A DNA stretch of 64,000 nucleotides, taken from the NCBI GenBank assembly GCA_023014485.1, contig JAJOZX010000484.1, positions 1,278,501-1,342,500 of the forward strand. The letters run 5' to 3'. The translations under genes were made by a program, and so were the position numbers. Positions within the stretch are counted from its first letter, which is position 1, and each line of letters begins with the position of its first letter. Below, piece after piece: positions 20,853 through 31,694 of this stretch. The notes under the pieces were generated by a model that did no database searches, was not told the DNA's origin, and was given only the letters and a program-made list of their open reading frames with translations. The DNA comes from Bathynomus jamesi (taxonomy: Eukaryota > Arthropoda > Malacostraca > Isopoda > Cirolanidae).

Positions 20853-20875
20853 TACAGTATATATATTTTGCAGTT
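19912..20875. other. Microsatellite-rich stretch without genes
   Basis: It holds (CA)n at 20266..20281, (TA)n at 20284..20310, (AT)n at 20480..20550 and a long, interrupted AT block at 20691..20865. Short stretches between them are AT-rich and show no coding signal. Read-through peptides of Ile-Tyr repeats are artefacts of the AT tracts. Confidence 0.85.
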
Positions 20876-20980
20876 GCCTGCGTTGGTCTCTCTTGATATG
20901 AAGGTCAAGCTGGTGGCCCCGCCTCTAGGCCTAGCGTGGTGGAGGAGCGAGTTGCTCTCGCCCTCTCCACTGAGCCAGGC
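20876..20980 (-). pseudogene. 3' end fragment of a non-LTR element
   Basis: The minus strand reads WLSGEGESNSLLHHARPRGG then [15 protein letters not shown]. It aligns with 2395..2500 (QETNSLLHQANSRRGDKLDL), the end of the CR1/Jockey-group fragment there. Both flanks are AT tracts. This is a 5'-truncated insertion of the same family. Confidence 0.65.
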
Positions 20981-21033
20981 ATATATATATATAGCAAGGA
21001 ATAAGAGGACGAGGAGATGGTACATGTTTTTTT

Positions 21034-21068
21034 ACAAACGCTTCGGAAATTTCAATTTTCATTATCAG
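21034..21068 (-). ncRNA. Hammerhead ribozyme-like motif, second copy
   Basis: The minus strand shows the same CTGATAA, stem II and GAAG (GAAA changed), then CGTTTGT. It is the inverted partner of 22312..22347 and more decayed. Confidence 0.5.
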
Positions 21069-21336
21069 TGCTAAAATTATAAAATCAAATATAAAAAAAA
21101 TGAATAAGTATGATAAATGGAAACTTATACAACATATTTAGATAAACGTGTGATATTATTGGGGTGAGGGGACTAATTGAACGGAGGGTTGGGGAATGAT
21201 TGGTTGTTGGAAGGAATCCATATTAGAAAAGTTGGGGCCAGATGGAGTGATGGTGGGTTTCTTCTCGGTGGTGAGACATGATAGTTTATCTGCCTATTTT
21301 AAGTTAAAGGCCGAACTATAGTCGTTGAGTGTTGGT

Positions 21337-21756
21337 TTAATACTGAGGATGTATAGGGACTCTAGAACGCGGAGGTCGGTTAGATGGTTGGTTTGAGTTA
21401 ATAGTTTTGAAATTGGAGGGAAGTAGTGGGTGGTTGTGAAGGTGGCAGTGATTCCTTATTGCTGATTTGGAAGGTTTATTTAGGGGCTGCGATGCTCTGG
21501 TAGAAATACCGCGATGTTCGTCCACTCTTGTTTGATATTGGCGAATGGTGCTGCCAATATAGTTCGTTTTGCAGCGAACACAGTTGAAAACGTAGATGAT
21601 GGACGAAGCAAGGGGCTGGGGTGTTTTTTCTTTGTGGTTGAAGTATGATTTCATGCTGTTATTGTTGGTGAAAACGAATTGGAAAGTAAATTTTGGGGTA
21701 AAGAAGGGTGAGTAGGAGGCGGAGTTCTGAGAGTATTTTGTGGCTGATATGGTCAT
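21337..21756 (-). pseudogene. GIY-YIG endonuclease of a Penelope-like element
   Basis: It reads SSIIYVFNCVRCKTNYIGST, then RQYQTRVDEHRGISTR and SAIRNHCHLHNHPLLPSNFK. The pair Tyr-Val and Tyr-Ile-Gly of the GIY-YIG fold, the CX2C before it, the catalytic Arg (TRVDEH region) and the Glu-His are visible. This is the Penelope-type version with a zinc-binding CCHH set. Upstream residues (VSTVKKDVQYFSFP) extend the domain to about 21825 on this strand. The end is frame-shifted relative to the other copy (which reads SIKPTINDYSS). Confidence 0.85.
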
Positions 21757-21855
21757 AATAGGGAAAGGAAAAGTATTGTACGTCTTTTTTAACGGTGGAG
21801 ACTAAGTGGGGGTTGATAAATATTATTATTCACCATTCGCCAATATCAAACAAGA

Positions 21856-22086
21856 GTGGACGAATATCGCGGTATTTCTACCAGAACATCGCAGCCCTTA
21901 AATAAACCTTCCAAATCAGCAATAAGGAATCACTGCCACCTTCACAACCACCCACTACTTCCCTCCAATTTCAAAATTATTAACTCAACCAACCATCTAA
22001 CCGACCTCCGCGTTCTAGAGTCCCTATACATCCTCAGTATTAAACCAACAATCAACGACTATAGTTCGGCCTTTAACTTAAAATAG
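21856..22086 (+). pseudogene. GIY-YIG endonuclease C-terminal part, plus copy
   Basis: It reads EYRGISTRTSQPLNKPSKSA, IRNHCHLHNHPLLPSNFK and then LRVLESLYILSIKPTINDYS, the full C terminus of the family. The His of the EH motif is Tyr here. The N-terminal GIY and YIG strands are missing because of the head-to-head junction. Confidence 0.8.
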
Positions 22087-22311
22087 GCAGATAAACTATC
22101 ATATCTTACCACCGAGAAGAAACCCACCATCACTCCATCTGGCCCCAACTTTTCTAATATGGATTCCTTCCAACAACCAATCATTCCCCAACCCTCCGTT
22201 CAATTAGTCCCCTCACCCCAATAATATCACACGTTTATCTAAATATGTTGTATAAGTTTCCATTTATCATGCTTATTCATTTTTTTTAGATTTGATTTTA
22301 TAATTTTAGCA

Positions 22312-22347
22312 CTGATAATGAAAATTGGAATTTCCGAAACGTTTGTA
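22312..22347 (+). ncRNA. Hammerhead ribozyme-like motif, Penelope 3' tail
   Basis: The order is CTGATAA (consensus CUGANGA, one base off), a stem II of GAAAATT with AATTTCC around GG, then GAAAC, a GTTT loop and GTA. That gives a two-pair helix III (AC with GT) and a GUA cleavage triplet, the minimal hammerhead described for Penelope-like elements. The G8-to-A change would abolish or weaken activity. Confidence 0.6.
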
Positions 22348-22424
22348 AAAAAAACATGTACCATCTCCTCGTCCTCCTATTCCTTGCTAAGCTATAGTTC
22401 CCCAAGAACAAACCCTTCAATCAA

Positions 22425-22444
22425 GGTTTTGTGTGTGTGTGTGT

Positions 22445-22481
<37 letters not shown>

Positions 22482-22511
22482 TGTGAGAGAGAGAGAGAGA
22501 GAGGGGGGGAG
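22425..22511. repeat. (GT)n then (GA)n microsatellite
   Basis: A GT tract with one TATG break passes into GA repeats and a G run, abutting the MITE at its right. Confidence 0.95.
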
Positions 22512-22770
22512 GGAACTCTTCTAGGAAAAATAAATCCACTGGTCCAAATAAGTAATGGTAAATGTCAAATACTGTAGTTTTTCTTTTTTAATGAAACGAC
22601 CCAGTGACCCGTTGCCCGCGTTGGGCTTCCATCCTGAAAAAGAAAAACGATCGTATTTACCATTACTTATTCGCACCATATCGGATTTAATTTTCCCAGA
22701 AGAATTCCTTGTTCCACGAGCGGTCTGCATGTAACATGTAAGTTTCTGAGGGGACCATTGTGAGTTGTAA
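22512..22770. repeat. Foldback MITE family 1, copy 2
   Basis: Arms with GGTAAATG and CATTTACC-type cores match copy 1 at 3240..3462. The loop is longer and holds GACCCGTTGCCCGCGTTGGG, absent from copy 1. The right end reads GAGGGGACCATTGTGAGTT, the inverse of the left flank of copy 1 (3215..3237). Confidence 0.8.
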
Positions 22771-25700
22771 TATATATATTACAATATAATAATAATAATA
22801 ATAATAAATATTATATTATTATAATATAATATAATATTTAAATTTGTTATTTAGTCTGTTGATTAATTTTTTTAAATTATATCTCTTAATAATAATAATT
22901 AGAGTATATAAAAACTTAAATTTTTATATTTCTCCTCAGATAATTTTGGTCTGAAAAATGGAAAATTATTAAAATCGTACAACAGAAAAAGCTGAATAAT
23001 TTTATTCGATTTGGTTTTTTTTTAGTTTAATTAAATTTTTAAAACGGCTCTCTTCATAAATTAATTATTTCACTGCAATATCTACTGTTTTTATATATAC
23101 TGTACATACCGTGTATATATATTATTACATGCATAATATTAATATGCATATAATAAAGAAGAATAAGAATTTTTGGCTGAAATATTTACTGAAAGAACTT
23201 TTTTACATTTCATTTGTGTGTTTTTAAATTTTAATTTAAAAAATTGTTTTATTTCACGTATTGAATATTTTTCCAAAATTTTTTGAATTTCATTGACTAA
23301 ATTCAAGAATGTTAAAATTTTCCAAATATTTATTTAATGAATAAAGATAAGACGAATGATTATTGATAATTAATTATCAGCGAACTTCTCACGTGCCTTT
23401 GATATGGTATACAGTGTTAATTCGTTATTTAATTTCATCGTTGTACCGTACGTAGTGGTAGTTTGTTTGGATGGCGAAGAAGATCGGCTCTTTACTGCCG
23501 TAATTATTTTTCCTCAAGTTTATTGAAAAGTTACTACTGATGTTGCGTTTGTCTATTAACGTTTAATCTTCCATTTTCGTTAACTTTTTTTTATGCATAT
23601 TTTCACGTTACTCCCTCTAAAATTATAACAGTAACAATAGTTGTTAAAACTAACGGTAATGTTAAGGAAATGTACAGTTTTTCTCATCTTTAATTGTTTA
23701 TAAAAAAATTGCAAAAATGAGAAGTGGAAGTTGTATAAACCTATTTTTAACTTTACGATCGCGCAGTATTATCCGCCTTGATGCGCGTGTGGTGCCCCCT
23801 TCTTTATGGATATACTGATGAGGTGGTCAGTCGCTTAAGTATTTAATAAAGAAGGTCTTTCACAACTCGATGATGATGGTGATCTTGAGATTTAGGAATT
23901 TTCATATCGGTAAAATAAGTTAAGATTTGTTTTTAAAATGTTGATGGTATTTTAAGATGATAATGCAGACAGTTTTATATCGTAAAACGAGTTAATTGAA
24001 CTCTGAATTTTATAATTACGGCTCCATTAGGGGGTTTCTCTTTCTAAATTTTTTTTTTAATTTAATTGATCATCTCCCATTCACGGTTTCTATTTTAACA
24101 ATTGGGAATAACACGCTCGTGACTTTTACTAAATTGTATCGTAGTCGACATTCACAGACCATCGGTGTTGATACTGATCGTGAAGTACGTAAATCACTCG
24201 AGGATATGAAAACAAAATGCGTACCAGCGTTTCGATGTAATCGCCTTCGTGCGAAGCCCGGGCTGGAAGAGAGAGGTGGTGGTGGTGGTGGTGGTCGGGG
24301 GTAAAGGGGCCCGTGATTCCAACCCCCGAGCTTCGCGTCGTGTCTAGGGTAAGTTTCGTAAACGCGGAAATCGTATAAAGCTCCATCAAGCGTTGATATC
24401 TTTTTATTTTGATTTCCTCCTCTGATTATTTTATAAAAGTTTGTCTTCTGAAGACCACTACTCACTCCCTCTGTCCTCATTTTAATAATATTGTCTTTGA
24501 GTAAATTTTGTAAGTAATACACGTTTCTGTAATCAAGTTTTGTATCGTAATTTATTTATTAATATGTAAGTATTTAGTTTTCTCAATTACCTTATGTTAA
24601 GTACTTATTTTCTAGTCTTAATTTGCGTGTTCGATGTTTTGCTCGTTATTTATTAGTTCATGTTCGAAATAAGTATTAGAAAAGACATTTGAAGTTAAGT
24701 TGCCTCTCTTATTATTAACATTTCAATATGGATTCGTTTTGTTTATGAAAAAAAATGATGATAACCACTTAATGCGTTGTGTTTACAGTTCATGGGCTTC
24801 TTGTAACTATAGTTTGTGCTTGATTAGTTAAACAGTTAGTTTATGAAGAATAAATTTTATTATATTCACGCGTCGAGTGTGCGCAGTGTTTTAAAACTCA
24901 AATTTGAGTTACTTATCCATTCCAGTGAATAAGGTTTAATCAAAATGTATTAATTAGTTACTTAAGTATGTTATATATTTTGTGTATTATTTCATTTAAT
25001 TTTAATTATTATTATTATTTAATTTTTATTATATGCCATGTATAGGACGAGAATGTTTTAATTTTTGGATTAAGTAAATGCAGTCCAGTCACTGAAAGAA
25101 TGAAACTTCGGAAATGGAGGGAAACAATTTTTAATTTATGAAAGTCACTTTACCTTTTTAGGAACTTCATTGTTTTGCAACATTTTCATTTACTTTTTAT
25201 GGTTCATATTTTGAAGAAATCGGAGGAGTCTGAGAATCGTTTCAAAATTGTGTTCGTCTATTCTCTTCCATTAAATGGGATTCCATCGAAAGATTCCTCA
25301 GTTTTATTGTGCTGTTTATTCGATTCTGCAAGATGCCGGTTGAGCTCTTCAGCTGCTGCTGCTGCTGCTGCTTGAACCGCTTTATTTCCGTTTTCAGCTT
25401 CAATTAAATTTTTATCGTAAGAACGTTCCTGTTTGTCCGATCACGATATCCAGTCGACACCGTCCCCTCCACTTTTGTTAATGTGAAAAAAAATTCTCAA
25501 ATTTCCTAGTTTCGAACAACGCTTGGAAGCTTTCGTGAAATCTTTTTTAAAGGATTGGCGACGCGATATCTTTCAATAGGGCCGAGTTGCATAATTTTCT
25601 TTGTATATCTGTGCGTGCGTTTTAGCATTCAAAATTTTCTGCATTTGTAATGGTATTCTTTAACTGCTCTCTGAAAGGAGGCTTTCATGTCTTTGGCGAA

Positions 25701-28308
25701 CTTGCCAAAACTGTTTGTGAAAGAGAAAGAAAGTGAATTTATAAACCGAACTACGTCATCCAAGTGCTCATTCTTAAGGATAATGAATTTTTTATTATAC
25801 CTCAACACCCCTTTTAATATTCTCAATAAGATATTTGTACTTAATTCATCAATACAATTCAAATTTAGAGAGTTCAAAACCCCTTTAAAACGGCTCTTCA
25901 CGAGACTGATGTAAAGTAGAAGGAAACGTTTGGAGGTTTTGCAGTGGTCCGTGGTAAGAACTTCTTGAAACTGACGAGGTTGTATCAGTAAAGGGATCTT
26001 GTAATATATTCTCTGTTTTGTCAATCAGCATTTGCTCTTCAGCAGCAAAATGATTTTTTTTTTTACTTAGTACTTCCTATATCAGTTTTGGATGTGGTTC
26101 TTTTAGGAAGGCATTAACTTTGTCATTATATCTGAGGCCATAACATTTATTATTTACTCTGTGTACGTGTGTGTGGCGCGCACTATGGCAGAGTGCGGTT
26201 TATTTAATCCAAATTTATTTAGATGTTAGGGAATCGTCACGCCCTTGTCATATTTATTAAACAAAATTCTTAACTCGGTTAGCAAAATTTGGATTGAAGA
26301 CGTTGAAAATAGATGTTTAATTGATTATTTAAAATATTTTAAGAATTGTGTTTGTATTTGCATTAATGGGTTTCTCTCAGAAAATGTATGTCCATTTTCT
26401 CATTGTATCAGTTGCTCGGAGACTAGCACCGGACTTAACGTCTTGTTTTGTCATTAATTGAATTCGTAGTTTCGGAAAGTGAATGAAATGATTGAATATT
26501 TCCCCATCATTCATTTTCGTCGCGCTTCGTTCGAGTCTCGCGTTTGTATATTTTCCTTTTTGTTTGAAGAACATTCCGACTTCATTTTTCTTCATTTATC
26601 AAAAGCATTTGCCTTACTTTACCTATTCGTTGGACCTTTCTCGTTAACTTTATTTCACAGTTTACGCGTACGCGCGGCGTTTAAATATAAAAATTTTCGG
26701 TAGGGAGTGAAGTAATATTAAATTAAAAAGTTGGTGCTCCTTTATTATGGAGATCGCTACGGAGTTCGCGAGACTTCATTCTAGTGAAAATGAGAAAAGA
26801 AGTAACTGATGAAAAGAATTTGGGGTCGCAGTCTGAGAATTGCCGCTTTATTTTAGAGTTTTACAAAGTTTGGTAATTAAGCAGCATTGCAAAATTACCA
26901 AATTCATTTTAAATTAAATCCATTGCGGGTAATTGTTGGTTAGTTTTCGTTGAGGAATTGGCTAAAACACACTAACAGATGACGTGCAATTCTAACGAAA
27001 CCTCGAATTTAAGAATCTAATTTTGCGTACATTCATTATGCCTTAGTCGTTACACATCAGTCATTACACCTCTGATGATTTTTTCCAGGACTTAACAAAC
27101 CGGTCAAATTACTTATTGTCATTTGTGGAGAGAGTGATTATTATTGATCCTGAAAGTCTCCTCGTCATTTTCTTTTAACTTTTATGAAAAAAATCAAGCA
27201 TAAAAGTCTGCAGTTTTGAGATTTGCCCTTTTTATCCAGTCTGTTACGAGGTATTGCTTCTCATTTTTAAATAAGTCCAATTTTTAAATAATTTTAAGTA
27301 AATCAAATAACATCTTGTCAAAGTTTTAAATAACGAAACGTGTAAGACTCGTTCATTTGGACCTGTCAGTTTCCGATTTTCACGCTCTTCAATTTTTTGG
27401 TATAGAATCAGTTAAATGAGATAGGAAATTAAAAGATTTTTAGGACATAGATATTGAATGGTAAATTTAATATTAGAGATTAGTAGACTTGGTTTTGTAT
27501 GGTAAAAAAATTATTTTTTTTTTTTTTTTTTTTTTTTTGTGTTTCCATTCGTGATCGGTTTTTAACTAACACTTCCATTTTACTTCCAAATTTAGTGTTT
27601 AATGAACACAACTTTAATCACAATTAAAGGAGTAATTTTATTATATATATATATACACACACACTGTTTTTAATGTATAATTAAATGTCACAATTAAGTT
27701 AGAATTTCTTTGTCCCCCCTTCGTCAGAAGAATGTGTGCAGTATACATATTACGGAGGAAATGAGTATTATTGTTATTTATGAACAGGTTTTCAGAATTG
27801 TGCAATAAATTTTACCGTTTCATAAATTGAAGTTTTGAATGTTTTTTAACTCGCCGCAATCATTGTGTTCAGAAGTTATTTACAAGTTAAAATCGATAAT
27901 ATAACAATGAAATCTCATTAAATTGATTAGTGTTCGTTCGAGATATGAATTAGTTCTCAGCTTGTAATATTGACATAATAAAATGTATTTTCCTAATGTC
28001 CATTTTATTGAATTGAATAACCTTTATTATTAAAATAAATACAGCGCTCTTACAATTTAAAATGACATAAATAATTGTGAAGCCGAAATGTTTATTTTTT
28101 TAATTTGGCTCTTAAACTTTAGGCTTTCCAGTCATTTCTTCCCCACCCCCAATCTTTCAATCTCACTCACTCGCTCTACTTCTTAGTTCGTTTAACTCTT
28201 TCTTCCTTTGTCACGTTTAATATGGATTGCGGGAAGGAAGTAAACGTAGTATCTTCAGGAGACACTTTCGATAGAAGAAGAGAGAATAACCTTTTGATTG
28301 GTGTGTAG
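22771..28308. other. AT-rich non-coding stretch
   Basis: I see no credible exon, RNA gene or element here. The short open frames lack codon structure and known motifs. Minor repeats are (GCT)n at 25351..25374, (GGT)n at 24273..24296 and a poly-T run at 27511..27538. It may be host intergenic DNA or an intron of an unseen gene. Confidence 0.6.
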
Positions 28309-28530
28309 CACTTTCCTCTATCAGACTGGCCTCCTACTCTCTCTCTAGTGTGGCTCACGTATAATTTCTTCCTCCCTTTGCTTTCCTAGTGCTTTTTCTC
28401 TCCTTTCTCACGTTCTTTCTTTAGATGCTCCTCTTTACCCATCTTGTGTTCTCTCTCTATTTTAGTTTCGGCGCGATATGAGCTCGGCAGTCGAAGCGCC
28501 GGTGAAGCACTGCTATTCATTCATTCATTC
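28309..28530 (+). mobile_element. 5'-truncated element Z-family 3' end
   Basis: Only 222 bases of 3' UTR remain, ending in TTTCGGCGCGATATGAGCTC, GAAGCGCCGGTGAAGCACTG and an ATTC tail. It is flanked by the 8-base duplication GTGTGTAG (28301..28308 and 28531..28538). This is a textbook target-primed insertion that stopped early. Confidence 0.85.
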
Positions 28531-28538
28531 GTGTGTAG

Positions 28539-29988
28539 TAATCACTGATTACTGCACTACTACTACTACTATTCCTTTCTTCTTACCGATTAAGGAGCTA
28601 AAAGGCTTTTTGCTGGTTACATCTACCTCAGCAGTAACCCAGTAGCATTTTTTACCTTACTTTCCTTATTGCGTTTCGTTGTGAGGATGCTTCTAACAGA
28701 AACTGACTCTGTATTACTTTGTAATTTCAGACTTCCTTAGGATTAGGTTAGGATTCCATGTTGAGCTGTAGATCAAAAGTATGGGCGAATGAGGAATTCT
28801 TGGAGAATCTAACTAAACTAGGGTTGCCAGGGTATATTTCAGAAGTTTCACAATGTAATTTTTATTATCATTATGCGCTTATGTTATAAGTTTTAAAGGT
28901 AATTCGTTTCTGCTTTAGAGTACTTTAAATGTGGCTCGCGAATTTTCCTAATATATCTATATTCATTACAGCGTATTCCTTTATTCTTTGTGATTAGCCA
29001 TACGATAGATGGTGTTAATGCCTCAAGTTTCATTTTTGCAACTTTTTTACCAAATTAATAGAAATTTCCAAGGAACTTTCTATAAATACTAATAAATTAT
29101 AAGGTTTTCAGTATTCACTTATTTTCAGGTTGGTTTATGCTCAGTGTCTTCAAACGTCTTTCTGGTGAGTCGAGTGAAGCGGTTGTATTTTTTTTTTTTT
29201 AATCCTAATCTGAAATCGATGCTTGACATTATTTTCTAAGAATGCCAAAGGGAATTTCGGTCGGAATCCTCTCCGGGACATTCCACGGTAACGTTCGCAA
29301 CAGTTGAAGCAATTGTTTAGTAAACATTGAACTAAAAAAGTATGGAAGATAGGACAAAACTGGTATGAGACTTTGTGAAATATGCTCTCGGGGGTACAAT
29401 TTGGTGCCATTTGTCCTAGAATATATTATTTAAATTTCCATATATAGGCCTCCGAATTGGCGTGACGGTGACAATCGCAACACAAAGTGCTTTTGACCGT
29501 CAGTCAGCGTGGAATGACCCCTCCGCCTTTGTAGCTACTCCCCGTAGTTAGGTGAAAGACTTAAACTCTAATTTTAGTTCCAAATTGGTTGATAGCCATT
29601 TGAGAGAGGATGGTTTGTTTGTCGTCTCTAGTGAGAGAAGGGGATCCTATCCTTCGTAGCCTCTTTCGAACTACAGACTTATTTCTTCTCTTGTTCTATC
29701 TTAGTATGAAGCGTTCTGTAGGACCGAGGAAGCGTGAATTTATATTTATGATGATATAACCGCCGAGATCAATATTTTCTGAATCCCATTGGGAATAATA
29801 GCTACGCTAGGATGCATGGTAGATCCATCTTTTTAAAATCAATTTCTCATTTTTATAGTTCCTACGGAGACACTTGAAGCACACTGTAACATAATTAAAC
29901 TGCTTTATTTTTACTTAATAAATTCAGCATTCTACGTCATTTCCTGCGTAGCTCTTCAAGATACTCAATTAGCTGCATCCTTTCTGCA
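28539..29988. other. AT-rich non-coding stretch
   Basis: There is a (CTA)n bit near 28556..28570 and no recognisable gene. It runs up to the 5' LTR of BEL element A. Confidence 0.6.
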
Positions 29989-30167
29989 TGTTAGAAAATC
30001 TAGAAGAGGAAGAGCCGTTGTTGTCCCAAAGCGGTATGATGACTAAACTTGATGCAGCATTGCTTGTATACATTAAGAACACGCAGTATAAATAACGTAA
30101 AGAACGACGCTTGTATAGGAGATATTCCGCGCAAGACGAGAGAGAACGAAACAAATGAAAAAATGAG

Positions 30168-30240
30168 GTAACCACCCGGGAATCGAACCCGGGATCTTCC
30201 GATTGCCGGTCAGATGCGATACCATTACACCATGGGGCTC
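30168..30240 (-). pseudogene. tRNA-like sequence
   Basis: A and B boxes are intact (TGGTGTAATGG and GGTTCGATTCC on the minus strand); the acceptor stem is unpaired. Confidence 0.65.
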
Positions 30241-30537
30241 ACTCTTCCAAATGCCGTAATTCTTCTACATACTCGCAGAAACCAATGGTATCGCATCTGA
30301 CCGGCAATCGGAAGATCCGGGTTCGATTCCCGGGTGGTTACCTCATTTTTTCATTTGTTTCGTTCTCTCTCTCGTGTCTTGCGCGGAATATCTCCTATAC
30401 AAGCGTCGTTCTTTACGTTATTTATACTGCGTGTTCTTTGCAGTTGAATGTATATAATGTTACGGCATGCGGGAGGTGCCCCCTTGGGGCATTGGCTTCT
30501 GCGAGTATGTAGAAGAATTACGGCATTTGGAAGAGTG

Positions 30538-30612
30538 AGGCCCATGGTGTAATGGTATCGCATCTGACCGGCAATCGGAAGATCCCGGGTTCGATTCCCG
30601 GGTGGTTACCTC
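30538..30612 (+). pseudogene. tRNA-like sequence, most complete copy
   Basis: It holds CATGGTGTAATGG, an anticodon arm with loop CCGGCAA, and a T arm CCGGG-TTCGATT-CCCGG that pairs fully. The 7-base acceptor strands (AGGCCCA and GTGGTTA) do not pair, so it is a SINE-type derivative with a possible polymerase III promoter. Confidence 0.7.
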
Positions 30613-30703
30613 ATTTTTTTCATTTGTTTCGTTCTCTCTCTCGTCTTGCGCGGAATATCTCCTATACAAGCGTCGTTCTTTACGATATATATATATATAT
30701 ATA

Positions 30704-31616
30704 CAGGGCGTCCCAAAAAAATTTATACACACTTTAAATACCTATAAAGGCAGTGTTTATTAAAATACATTTCATTTTCAAAATGTAATAGAATCTACAG
30801 ACATTATTTAATTGTTTTGTCAACGCCTGTTTTCAAACTGACGTCCGTTCTGGTCCAGGCACTGCTGATAACGCGAAGCAATGGAATCGCAAACATCACG
30901 AAACATTTCGTTTGGTATTTGTGTGCATTCTCGTTCAATGGCTGCTCTCAATTCAGCGACTGTTGCAGGTTTTATAGCGTAGACTTTGTCTTTTAAGTAT
31001 CCCCATAAAAAAAAGTCTAGTGGTGTGAGGTCTGGTGAACGCGGAGGGTATTCTACGAAACCCCTTCGTCCAATCCACATCCACATCGTGCCAAGTACCA
31101 CTCGCAATACTCCACTCTTCGGTCCGGATCATCTTCATTATTCATTAATAGCATGGACTAATCTTGGAATGTAACTTTTCCATTGACAGCGCTTCAAAAT
31201 GCGTTGGACAGACGATTCTGAAATTCCTACCTCACGACTCGCTTGCCGCACAGATTTTCTTGGACTTTGGTGATACGTTTCCAGTACTCTTTCTTGCTTT
31301 GTGGGGCTTGTCGATGTCCGTGGTCTTCCGGAGCGCTTCTTGTGGACATTCTGAACAGTTCCATCGGCTTCAAACTTATCTCTAATTCGAGTGATGGTAA
31401 GTCGCGTTGGTGGATCTGTTTGAAACTCCCTCCTAAACTGTCTTTGCACTTCAACTGCGTTTTCACACTTCCAGTAGCATTTTAGAATGAATTTCCTTTG
31501 TTCAAAGCTTAGTCTGACTGCCATTATTAATTCTAATGGGTTTAACTTGGAAAGAAAGAAACATCAATTGAGCTATCAGCTGTTAAAGTGTGTATACATT
31601 TTTTTGGGACGCCCTG
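30704..31616 (-). mobile_element. Deletion derivative of a Tc1/mariner-type transposon
   Basis: The ends are CAGGGCGTCCCAAAAAAATT and its complement, near TA repeats. The transposase lies on the minus strand and has lost its middle. It was inserted next to the tRNA-like array within the 5' LTR of A. Confidence 0.8.
30820..31524 (-). pseudogene. Transposase with HTH domain joined to last catalytic block
   Basis: The N-terminal 128 residues start [20 protein letters not shown] and contain [13 protein letters not shown] and [20 protein letters not shown], a paired-type helix-turn-helix. The reading then jumps to [20 protein letters not shown], the third acidic block, and a C terminus ending in QCLDQNGRQFENRR. 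The first and second catalytic Asp regions are missing between about 31100 and 31140. It is therefore inactive, though the DNA-binding half is open. Confidence 0.8.
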
Positions 31617-31694
31617 TGTATATATATATATATATAATTGTAAGGTTAGTGAAAAATTCACTTAATTTAGAGCTAGTATTTTTGAGCTCTTATG

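Larger units (their letters stand above)
20985..21830 (-). mobile_element. Penelope-like element 3' end, minus copy
   Basis: It contains the GIY-YIG endonuclease and a 3' tail with a ribozyme-like motif. It is arranged head to head with 21834..22412, whose sequence mirrors 20990..21560. Only the 3' part of the element is present: no reverse transcriptase was found. Tandem and inverted partial copies are usual for Penelope-like elements. Confidence 0.8.
21834..22412 (+). mobile_element. Penelope-like element 3' end, plus copy
   Basis: It begins inside the endonuclease at the codons for TIRQYQTR and runs through the stop after SSAFNLK (22086) into a 3' tail that mirrors the minus copy. It ends at a (GT)n tract. 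Confidence 0.8.
30063..30685. repeat. Tandem and inverted tRNA-derived repeat array, locus 2
   Basis: One minus-strand unit (30063..30282) meets two plus-strand units (from 30283). The plus tRNA-like heads at 30285 and 30551 are 266 bases apart. The spacer includes CTTGCGCGGAATATCTCC and GTGCCCCCTTGGGGCATTGG. The head-to-head junction lies inside the tRNA-like part. Confidence 0.75.

Noticed and set aside
25629..26024. 131-codon minus-strand frame in AT-rich DNA
   Set aside because: Lys/Asn/Phe-rich composition of AT-rich chance frames, no motif, no splice context.
30538..30612. Functional tRNA-Ala gene
   Set aside because: Acceptor stem does not pair and position 33 is C; copies sit in repeat units.
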